Under the pieces are notes generated by a model. It was not told where the DNA came from. It searched no databases and was given only the letters and a program-made list of their open reading frames with translations. The position numbers and the translations under genes were made by a program. Source: Streptomyces sp. DvalAA-43 (GTDB lineage Bacteria > Actinomycetota > Actinomycetes > Streptomycetales > Streptomycetaceae). From it: a stretch of DNA of 64,000 nt. Every line of letters starts with the position of its first letter. Positions within the stretch are counted from its first letter, which is position 1. Shown in pieces: positions 31,291 to 38,364 of this stretch. The stretch is taken from positions 84,620 to 148,619 of the forward strand of contig NZ_FMBW01000001.1 in NCBI RefSeq assembly GCF_900091725.1. The letters run 5' to 3'.

Positions 31291-32130
31291 TCACCCGAAG
31301 GCGCCCAGGTGATCGCTCGCCCATCCGCGGAAGGTTCCGGCAGGCCTGCCGAGCAGAGCGGCAACCGTGCCGTCCACCTCCGCCTTGGAGCCCTCACGGC
31401 CGCGCTCCGCGCTCTCCAGCAGTGCCTCGACGATGTTCGCGGGATAGCGCGCGCCCAGTGCGGCACGGGCCTGCGCCGGCTCCAGTTCCTCGAAACGGAG
31501 CGGGCGGCGCAGCAGTTCGGCGAGCAGGGCCGTCTGCTGGACCGCGGTGATCGCCTCCGGCCCGGTCAGCGTGTGGATCCTGCCCGCATGGCCGTCATCG
31601 GTGAGGGCGCGTACCGCGACCTCCGCCACGTCACGCGGATTGACGCAGGCGTTGGCCGAGGTCCCGTACAGGGCCCGCACCACGTCGTCCGAGCGGATGG
31701 AGCGCGCCCAGGAGAGCGTGTTGGACATGAACGCGCGCGGACGCAGCAGAGTCCACTGCATGCCGGATTCCCGCAGCAGGTCCTCGTTGCGGCGCTGCCA
31801 CCGGGTGATCAGGTCCTCGGCCCGGCTGTCCGCGACCGCGGCCGCGGACAGTTTCACCACATGCCGCACCCCCGCCGACCGGGCACTCCGGAGGAAGCCC
31901 GAGTCGTCGTCCCCATCGGGGTTGGTCACCAGGAAAACGGTGCGAATCCCCTGCAGAACACCCGCCAGCGAGGCCGGATCCGTGAAATCCCCGGCCACGA
32001 TCTCGGCCGCCGGACCCGCCCCCCGGACCCGCGCCGGATCCCTGGCCATGATACGAACGGCCAGGTCGGCCGGGAGTCCGCGGACCACTTCCCGCCCGAT
32101 GGTCCCGGTGGCACCGGTGACAAGAATCAT
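31291..32130 (-). CDS. NmrA-like NAD(P)-binding reductase
   Basis: The protein is 279 aa from ATG 32130, which has GAAGGAAG upstream; the in-frame ATG eight codons earlier lies too close to its only purine tract. ILVTGATGTIGREVV is the dinucleotide-binding Rossmann motif at the N-terminus, and the substrate region has the NmrA pattern (LLRPRAFMSNTLSWA) without a Tyr-x-x-x-Lys catalytic pair. Reductases of this class accompany afsA homologues in several butyrolactone clusters, where they reduce the butenolide or keto intermediate. It shares a promoter region and an ARE-like site with the divergent TetR gene at 32259. Confidence 0.8.
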   Translation of the reverse strand: MILVTGATGTIGREVVRGLPADLAVRIMARDPARVRGAGPAAEIVAGDFTDPASLAGVLQGIRTVFLVTNPDGDDDSGFLRSARSAGVRHVVKLSAAAVADSRAEDLITRWQRRNEDLLRESGMQWTLLRPRAFMSNTLSWARSIRSDDVVRALYGTSANACVNPRDVAEVAVRALTDDGHAGRIHTLTGPEAITAVQQTALLAELLRRPLRFEELEPAQARAALGARYPANIVEALLESAERGREGSKAEVDGTVAALLGRPAGTFRGWASDHLGAFG

Positions 32131-32191
32131 GAACTTCCTTCTCTCGTCCGACATTTCCCCGGCCGGTAGGGGCGAGGAAGCGGCCTGTAAG

Positions 32192-32209
32192 ATACGAACT
32201 GGACGGTTT
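32192..32209. promoter_or_regulatory. ARE-like operator 3 between divergent genes
   Basis: ATACGAACTGGACGGTTT, the receptor-binding pattern, lies 50 bp before the TetR gene at 32259 and about 60 bp before the divergent NmrA-like start, so one site could control both. Confidence 0.7.
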
Positions 32210-32258
32210 CTTTACCGGCCTCCCGACGTTCGACCATCCCGAGGAGGGAGGAGGCAGA

Positions 32259-32930
32259 GTGGCTGAGCAGCTACGAGCCATCCGTACCCGTCAGACGATC
32301 CTTTCGGCGGCAGCCAAGATCTTCGAGGAGCACGGGTACCAAGCGGCCACGATCTCCCAGATACTCTCCGAAGCGGGAGTCACCAAGGGGGCCCTGTACT
32401 TCCACTTCCATTCAAAGGAAGACCTGGCTCAGGGCGTCCTCGCGGAGCAGGACCAGCGGATCATCGTTCCGCACCGCGCCTCCAAGATCCAGGAGATCGT
32501 GGACGTCGTGATGCTTCAGGCCCACCAGCTGCAGACCGACCCGATGGTGCGCGCCGGTGTACGGCTGACTATGGACCAGCTGGCGCAGAGCCTCGACCGC
32601 AGCGGTCCCTTCCTGCGCTGGGGCGAGGTCGGTCACGAACTGCTCCAGCAGGCGCATGCCCAGGGCGAGTTGCTGCCCCACATCACGCCGTCCGAGACGG
32701 CCGACGTCATCGTGGGATCGTTCGCCGGCATCCAGTCCATGTCGCAGGCCGTCTGCGAGTACCGCGACCTCGTCAAGCGGGTCTCCGCCCTGATGCGTCA
32801 TGTGCTGCCCAGCGCGGTGGTCCCGTCCATCCTCGCCTCGCTCGACCTCTCCGAGAGCCGTGGGGCCACGGTCTACGCCGAGGCCGTGAAGGCGGCCGAG
32901 ATGCGGGACCTCGTCGAAGCCACCGGCTGA
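32259..32930 (+). CDS. gamma-butyrolactone receptor, TetR family (ArpA/ScbR type)
   Basis: The protein is 223 aa from GTG 32259 after a GGAGGAGG tract. The DNA-binding half (AIRTRQTILSAAAKIFEEHG ... GVTKGALYFHFHSKEDLA) is nearly the textbook ArpA/ScbR sequence. The ligand half keeps SGPFLRWGEVGHELLQQAHAQGEL, whose Trp aligns with the ligand-pocket Trp known for ArpA. It is the better candidate for the true signal receptor of the two regulators here. It probably represses genes carrying ARE sites until the butyrolactone accumulates. Confidence 0.87.
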   Translation: MAEQLRAIRTRQTILSAAAKIFEEHGYQAATISQILSEAGVTKGALYFHFHSKEDLAQGVLAEQDQRIIVPHRASKIQEIVDVVMLQAHQLQTDPMVRAGVRLTMDQLAQSLDRSGPFLRWGEVGHELLQQAHAQGELLPHITPSETADVIVGSFAGIQSMSQAVCEYRDLVKRVSALMRHVLPSAVVPSILASLDLSESRGATVYAEAVKAAEMRDLVEATG

Positions 32931-32939
32931 GCTCCGGAC

Positions 32940-32977
32940 GCCGCTGTGGGGCACCGTCAAGGTTGCCCCACGGCGGC
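32940..32977. terminator. hairpin between convergent genes
   Basis: A 14-bp stem with one T-G pair (GCCGCTGTGGGGCA/TGCCCCACGGCGGC) and a 10-nt loop. It follows the TetR stop by 9 bp and overlaps the last codons of the convergent monooxygenase. Confidence 0.6.
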
Positions 32978-34513
32978 GCCGCCCTCGGGCCCGACGCCCT
33001 TGCCTACGAAGCCCTTGACGAGGTATGCCGACAGCGCCTCCGTCAGATCACGGCCGTCCCCCGGCACCCAGGCCAGGTAGCCGTCGGGTCGCACCAGCAG
33101 TGCGTCGTGCGGAACCTCGGGAGTGGGCCGGGCACGGACCACATGCAGGCTCCCTTCCCATTCCCGCGCCGCTTCCGCGTAGCCGCTGCGCTTCTCGTGG
33201 CCGTCGCTCTCCTCGCCGAGGAGCAGGAGCAGCGGCCTGCCGTCGCGCAGCAGCCCGATCACATCGGTCTCGCCGGTCGCCGTGGTGAGCACCGCGTTGC
33301 GGAGAAACGTTCCCGTCCCCCGGCCGTCCCCTTCGGCGTGGTCCGGGAGCACCGTGTCCTGGGCGCTGATCAGGCCGCCGAGGTAGCCGTTCTCACGGTC
33401 GGCCGACAGCACCCCGGTGAACACCCTGCGCAGCGCGTCCAGTTCGGGCCCCGGGCGCATCAGGGCGAGTTGGGCCTGGGTCTGGTCGATGACACGCCGG
33501 GCGACGGGGCGGCGCTCCGGGTCGTAGGTGCCGAGCAGCCCCGCGTCCGCCGATCCGTGCACCGCGAGCGCCAGCTTCCAGCCCAGGTTGAGGGCGTCGA
33601 GCACTCCGGTGCTGAGGCCCTGCCCGCCGATCGGGAAGTGCACATGCGCCGCGTCACCCACCAGGAAGACCCGCCCGGCTCGGAAGGCCCCGGCCAGCCG
33701 CGCGAAGTCGCTGAACCTGCTGAGCCAGTGCGGCTCGTCCATCTCGATGTCCCGTCCGGCGATCCGGGACACCTCCGCACGCAATTCGTCCAGCGTGGGC
33801 GGCAGTTGCCGGTTCGGGTGGGCGCCGTCGCAGTTCAGCGTGCGGATGTGTGTCCGGCCCTCCGCGTCGAGCTTGGCCACGATCCAGCCGCGCTCGGTGC
33901 GGTGCCAGCCCTTGGGGAGCTCGTCCGGCCGGGCGAGCGTGACGGCTCCCATGAGCGCGGACACCGTCGCCGGGTGGGTCTCGGAGGCGATGCCCGCCTG
34001 GTCCCGGACCGTGCTGCGGGCGCCGTCCGCGCCCACCGCGTACTCGGCCGAGCAGACCACGGGTCCCTGCGGCCCGTCGGCCGTGACCCGTACCCCGTCG
34101 TCGTCCTGGACGACCCCGGTCACCTGGTGCTCGCGCAGGATCCGTGCCCCGGCGGCCCGCGCCCGCGCCTCGAAGTGCCGCTCCAGCTCCGCCTGGGGGC
34201 ACTTGAGGATCGGTTCGGGTTCGCGTGCGGGAGTCGTGATGGTGAGTCCGGGCAGGCCCGCGAAGTGGAACGGGCTCTCCGCCGCGCCTCCGGTGTACGG
34301 ATAGCCCGGCCCCGGCAGGTGGCCCCGGCGGGCCAGGGTCTGCACCGCGCGGGCGTGCAGCGTGGTCGCCTTGGGCTGCTCGGACACATCGGCCCGGGAT
34401 TCCAGGAGCACGGTGTCGACTCCGTACCCGGCCAGTTCGGCGGCGATGAGCATGCCGACCGGGCCTCCACCGACCACCACTACCCGCGCCCGTATCGGAC
34501 GTTCCCCCTGCAC
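32957..34513 (-). CDS. FAD-dependent aromatic-type monooxygenase
   Basis: The protein is 518 aa from GTG 34513, supported by GGGAGG seven bases upstream; an ATG at 34579 would place the ARE-like site inside the gene. VVVVGGGPVGMLIAAELA is the FAD-binding motif (about residue 12). GADGARSTVR is the second FAD/NADPH motif, and VFLVGDAAHVHFPIGGQGLSTG the third. The C-terminal ~130 residues form the thioredoxin-like domain of the phenol hydroxylase/polyketide oxygenase group. Such enzymes hydroxylate aromatic or polyketide substrates, or act as Baeyer-Villiger enzymes. Control by the butyrolactone system is suggested by an operator 43 bp upstream. Confidence 0.84.
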   Translation of the reverse strand: MQGERPIRARVVVVGGGPVGMLIAAELAGYGVDTVLLESRADVSEQPKATTLHARAVQTLARRGHLPGPGYPYTGGAAESPFHFAGLPGLTITTPAREPEPILKCPQAELERHFEARARAAGARILREHQVTGVVQDDDGVRVTADGPQGPVVCSAEYAVGADGARSTVRDQAGIASETHPATVSALMGAVTLARPDELPKGWHRTERGWIVAKLDAEGRTHIRTLNCDGAHPNRQLPPTLDELRAEVSRIAGRDIEMDEPHWLSRFSDFARLAGAFRAGRVFLVGDAAHVHFPIGGQGLSTGVLDALNLGWKLALAVHGSADAGLLGTYDPERRPVARRVIDQTQAQLALMRPGPELDALRRVFTGVLSADRENGYLGGLISAQDTVLPDHAEGDGRGTGTFLRNAVLTTATGETDVIGLLRDGRPLLLLLGEESDGHEKRSGYAEAAREWEGSLHVVRARPTPEVPHDALLVRPDGYLAWVPGDGRDLTEALSAYLVKGFVGKGVGPEGGAAVGQP

Positions 34514-34555
34514 AGCGACGCCTCCCCTGGCTGCGGCCCATCCGCTGATGGAAAT

Positions 34556-34573
34556 ATACCGGACAGACTGTTT
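34556..34573. promoter_or_regulatory. ARE-like operator 4, monooxygenase promoter
   Basis: ATACCGGACAGACTGTTT fits the same pattern as the other three ARE-like sites in this cassette and lies 43 bp upstream of the preferred monooxygenase start. Confidence 0.6.
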
Positions 34574-34687
34574 CCCCATCCATCTGCCCAGAGGTACGGG
34601 ACGGCTACCGGACCGGAAGGTACGGACCCGGCACCGGAAGCGGAACCAGTGCTCGGGCCGGGGCGGCGGCGCAGGTGGGGACCGAGG

Positions 34688-35077
34688 TCACGGCTGGAGC
34701 TCCCGCGTCGCGGACGACATCGGTCCGCCTTCCGAGCGCTCGGTCTTGTGCCCCTTGCTGCCCGGCGCCAGGGTCCGTACGTCCACGGCCTCCGCTGGCG
34801 CCCCCCTCGCGTACAGCCCCTCCGGCTCGGTGTCCCGGTCGTGCGGAAGCAGCCAGAACACCCGTCGCCTGAACGTGCCGGAGGACCGGGACGGCTTGGC
34901 CTTCGGCCCCAGCAGGGCGTACCCGACCATCCGGCCGTCACGGTGGTACGCGGGTCTTCCCCGTCGCGTCGGCAACCTGTCCAGGCTCTGGCGGACATAG
35001 TCGAGCCGACTGGTGTCCTCAAGCCAGACGAGGTCCATCTCGTCGACGATCTCGTCCTCTGCGATGAGGGCGCTCAT
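34688..35077 (-). CDS. DUF6009-like plasmid-associated protein (module A)
   Basis: The protein is 129 aa and its start overlaps the end of the helicase gene by 4 bp. LVWLEDTSRLDYVRQSLDRL and RRGRPAYHRDGRMVGYALL are shared almost word for word with the protein at 56525, as is the FWLLPHDRDTEPEGLYARGAP region. I place it in the DUF6009 group from memory of similar Streptomyces proteins. Its third position in both replication modules suggests a replication accessory role (inference). Confidence 0.72.
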   Translation of the reverse strand: MSALIAEDEIVDEMDLVWLEDTSRLDYVRQSLDRLPTRRGRPAYHRDGRMVGYALLGPKAKPSRSSGTFRRRVFWLLPHDRDTEPEGLYARGAPAEAVDVRTLAPGSKGHKTERSEGGPMSSATRELQP

Positions 35078-36627
35078 ACTGTCTCCTGGTCCACGAGCAG
35101 GCCGATGCCCGGGTAGTACTTGCGCTGGTTGGAAAGGATCATTCCCTTCGGCGACGCCAGTCCCACCAGCTCGCGGACACGTGCCGCGAAGGCCCGGGAT
35201 GAGATCGCTGATACGCCCTCATTCTGGCACCAGCCCCTATAGGCCGCGTAGAGCTGCGCCTGTTCGGCCCGCAGATCGGCCTCGATTCGGCAGGCCTCAT
35301 GGACGAAACGCCCGGTATGGTCCTCTGTCTCGGCGTACGCCGTGGTCGCGATGCGTACCCGCTCGGGACCGGAGAGGTCCTTGTCGCCCCCGAGGTAGCG
35401 ACGGGCGCCTTCGATCAGCCAGTTGAGGATGCCGGGACCTTCCTGGGTGACGAGGATGTCCGCCAGGTTGTCGATCTTGCGGTCGTCGGAGACCACCCGC
35501 TCGAACGGGATCAGCCGCATCCGCCGCCAGAACGCGAAGCCGCCCGTACCCACCTCGGGCCGGTGGTTGCCGAGCAGCCACATCTTGTGCGTCGGCTCGA
35601 AGCTGAAGAAGTCCTGCCGCATCCGGCGCGCCTTGATCCGGTCGCCGCCGGTGAGCAGCTTGACCCGGGCCTCGTCGAAACGGTCCCCCGGCTTGACCTC
35701 GCTGCACACGATCACACGCCGGCCGTGCAGTTCGGCCAGATCGGTGGGGTGGCCCTCGTACGGACGTGACATCAGGAACCCGGGAGGCGCCGCGTCGGCG
35801 TAGTCCCCGAGCAGCTTCATGAGGACGTCCAGCAGGACGGACTTGCCGTTCTTCCCGGAGCCGAACAGGAACGGCATGACCTGGGCGCCGACGTCCCCGG
35901 TGACGGAGTAACCCAGCAGCAGTTGGAGGAAGTCGATCATCTCCGCACCGTCCGTCCCCTCACCGAAGGTGTCGGTCAGGAAGCGGTTCCAGCGCGGTGT
36001 GGGCATCGGCTCCGGCGAGGCCGAGGTGGAACGGGAGTGGAAGTCCCTCGTGGGCTCGGCGGGACGGATGTGGCCGGTGCGCAGGTCGACGACGCCCGCA
36101 GGGGTGCACAGCGCGTACGGATCCGCGTCCAGCCGCGACGCGTTGAGCACCATGCCCGGGGCGGACTTCGCCTGGGTCAGCATCGCGTTCATCCCGCTGG
36201 TGCTCAGCGCGCGGCGGCGGTGCTGCTGCAATGCGGCGGGGGTGTAGACGCCGCGTGGATCGGTGGTGGCGATGGACTCGGCCAGATCGCCTGCCGACCA
36301 CATCACGGTGTCGTCCTCGTCGATCTGCCACCGGGTGCCGTCCCACCGGTACCAGCCGATTCCGGGAACGTGCCGGTAGTCGTTGCGGTAGAGCTTGACG
36401 AACAACTTGGCGTTGCCGCGGTCGGTGAGCGTGTCGGGCAGCAGCCCGGCCGCCGTCGCCTCGCCGTTCCCCGGTGTCGCCTCGCCAGGACCCGCCGGAG
36501 CGGAAGCGGCCATGTACCGCGCGAACTCGTCGCTCTGCCGGGGTGCCGGGACGGGATGCGCGAGGATCTGCGCGGCCACGGCCTCGACGTCGAAGGCGGA
36601 GAGTGCGTTGTCCTCGTCCACACTCAC
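35074..36627 (-). CDS. SF3/D5-type replicative helicase, phage/plasmid primase C-terminal family (module A)
   Basis: The protein is 517 aa from GTG 36627, overlapping the prim-pol stop codon (GTGA). The D5 N-terminal region precedes a superfamily 3 helicase core: FLFGSGKNGKSVLLDVLM (Walker A, about residue 275), HGRRVIVCSEVKPGDRF (Walker B) and MWLLGNHRPEVGTGG (motif C with the sensor Asn). It would unwind DNA at a plasmid or phage-like origin, working with the prim-pol encoded immediately upstream. About two residues in three match the module B helicase at 54857 by eye, with the core nearly identical. The C-terminus carries a winged-helix-like segment (SSRAFAARVRELVGL). Confidence 0.88.
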   Translation of the reverse strand: MSVDEDNALSAFDVEAVAAQILAHPVPAPRQSDEFARYMAASAPAGPGEATPGNGEATAAGLLPDTLTDRGNAKLFVKLYRNDYRHVPGIGWYRWDGTRWQIDEDDTVMWSAGDLAESIATTDPRGVYTPAALQQHRRRALSTSGMNAMLTQAKSAPGMVLNASRLDADPYALCTPAGVVDLRTGHIRPAEPTRDFHSRSTSASPEPMPTPRWNRFLTDTFGEGTDGAEMIDFLQLLLGYSVTGDVGAQVMPFLFGSGKNGKSVLLDVLMKLLGDYADAAPPGFLMSRPYEGHPTDLAELHGRRVIVCSEVKPGDRFDEARVKLLTGGDRIKARRMRQDFFSFEPTHKMWLLGNHRPEVGTGGFAFWRRMRLIPFERVVSDDRKIDNLADILVTQEGPGILNWLIEGARRYLGGDKDLSGPERVRIATTAYAETEDHTGRFVHEACRIEADLRAEQAQLYAAYRGWCQNEGVSAISSRAFAARVRELVGLASPKGMILSNQRKYYPGIGLLVDQETV

Positions 36628-37739
36628 GCACGCCCCCCGAGCGACAGCGGGCGTGCCAGCCCCGCGCTCAGCCCGCCCCGGATGATGGCCAGGCACCGGC
36701 TCCGCTGCCCCGGGCGGGCCTGCTCGGCCGCATCCCGCAACACCCGTACGGCTTCGGCCTCGGTGATGTGGCCCGCCGCGACGAGACCTCCGGCGGTGTA
36801 CGCGGCCCGGTTCAACTTCTCGGAGAACGCGGCGCCTTCGGGTACGGCCCCGCACGCGGCGACCTCGGCGAGCACTCCGGTCAGCACCCGGTCCCCCGTG
36901 GTGCCTCCTCCGCCCCGCGCTGCGAGGACCGCCTGCCGGGCTCGGGGCGGCACGGGGCGGGGGCCCGGCACGGAGGCGGGCGGGAGGTGTCCGGTGCGCT
37001 CCAGTTCCTTGGCGAGCCAGACAGGCAGCGGGGCGGGCATCCGCGTGGGTCCCACGCGACGGTAGGTCCCCGCAGAGGTCACGGTCCCGGGCGCCACGAT
37101 GTACCCGCCATGCGCCCGGACGTCGACCTGCCAGGCGAGGGCACGGCCACTGCCCGACCCCGAGGAGCACTGCCAGCGGTGCCCGCCGTCGTTGCGGTAC
37201 CACACGTGCAGGCCCCCGGACGGGGTGCGGACCCGCAGCGTCGACTCGTCCTCCGCCGGGCTGACCGCGCCGCGCAGGGCGGCCAGCACACCCAGTGTGT
37301 GGAAGCCGTTGGCCAGCCCGGTCAGATCGATCCCCGGAGAAATCCGGACACCGGGCAACAGCCGGTCCCGGTCGGGGAGTTCACACGCATGCGCATCGAC
37401 ATCGATGACGACGAGGCCGGCCGGTCCGGTGGCGACGCCCACCCCGAGATCGGGACGGGAACCCCACCACTGCCGGATCCGGTCGAAATCAAGCGTGGCC
37501 GCATGAAAGCCATGGCACCAGCGGCCCGCACGAATACAGTCGCACCCCCCTCGGGCATGGCCCGGGACGCGGCACACATCGCAATTGCCCACAGGCGTTT
37601 TACGCCCCGGAGCAAGAGGATGAACCGGCCACCCCTGGCGCGCACACCACGAGGCAGTTGTCAGAGGCTGCGCAGCGACCGGTGCAGTTCTCGCGAACTG
37701 CTGTGGGTCGCTGCGCAAAACCTGCAGCTCAGCTGCCAT
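36624..37739 (-). CDS. bifunctional DNA primase/polymerase, prim-pol type (module A)
   Basis: The protein is 371 aa from ATG 37739 with GGGGGAAG upstream. The N-terminal prim-pol fold begins WCARQGWPVHPLAPGRKTP. A Cys/His-rich insertion (CDVCRVPGHARGGCDC) is probably zinc-binding. VVIDVDAH (about residue 111) holds the catalytic acidic pair, and STLRVRTPSGGLHVWY with DVRAHGGYIVAPG supplies the remaining active-site strands. Such enzymes make primers and extend DNA for plasmid or integrative-element replication. Translation is coupled to the helicase. The iteron region lies directly upstream. Confidence 0.87.
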   Translation of the reverse strand: MAAELQVLRSDPQQFARTAPVAAQPLTTASWCARQGWPVHPLAPGRKTPVGNCDVCRVPGHARGGCDCIRAGRWCHGFHAATLDFDRIRQWWGSRPDLGVGVATGPAGLVVIDVDAHACELPDRDRLLPGVRISPGIDLTGLANGFHTLGVLAALRGAVSPAEDESTLRVRTPSGGLHVWYRNDGGHRWQCSSGSGSGRALAWQVDVRAHGGYIVAPGTVTSAGTYRRVGPTRMPAPLPVWLAKELERTGHLPPASVPGPRPVPPRARQAVLAARGGGGTTGDRVLTGVLAEVAACGAVPEGAAFSEKLNRAAYTAGGLVAAGHITEAEAVRVLRDAAEQARPGQRSRCLAIIRGGLSAGLARPLSLGGRA

Positions 37740-37754
37740 TCACTTCCCCCATGA

Positions 37755-38082
37755 GCGACTGAAGCGACTCAAATCCCAACATCAGATTAGCGAAACCCGT
37801 GGGAGAGGAGAGACACATGAGGCAGAACAGATGTGCGCATCCAGGAGGTGCCCCACCGACCCGGCGACTGACCGCCCGGTGGGGGACGGTCGCTCAGTCG
37901 CTCGCCTACAGAGATACGGAACAACAGGTCAGAGGCGCGCGCAACACAGATCAGCGACTGAAGCGACTCACGCTCTCTGTATATGACGCACACACGCACG
38001 CTCACGCGCATGAATGTCTCCATATATCTGAACCTTGAGTCGCTTCAGTCGCTGATCCCCGACGGCTACCCGCCTGACCTGT
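37755..38082. repeat. iteron and nested inverted-repeat region, candidate origin A
   Basis: GCGACTGAAGCGACTC occurs at 37755-37770, 37954-37969 and inverted at 38037-38052. The last two lie in a perfect 22-bp inverted repeat (37949-37970 with 38036-38057). An outer ACAGGTCAG/CTGACCTGT pair sits at 37924-37932 and 38074-38082. The 65-bp centre is an alternating CACACG/CGCATG tract with AT-rich ends (TGTATATGA, CATATATC). More GCGACT boxes lie at 37890-37905 and 38100-38130. The 620-bp gap between the prim-pol and the gene at 38365 has no other gene. Confidence 0.8.
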
Positions 38083-38364
38083 GTGTTCATCCCTTGCGAC
38101 CGAAGCGACTCAGCGCCCGGTCAGTCGCTGGCGCACTCGGCCGACGGGCGGAGTTCCTCGGTCTCTGCCCTCCCGAAGCGCGGAGAATCGCAGGTCACAC
38201 GGCAGTCATGGAAGAGCGGCGGCGACCGGAGCGACCTGGTCCGTCGATGGACGCCTCGATGCATTGGCTGGTATTCGTCCATGACGGGCCGGGTGGCCGT
38301 CGGCTTGGACGGTTCGCGGAGGGTGAAACCCCAGCCGGACTCCGCCGACCGCACATCGGCTCTA

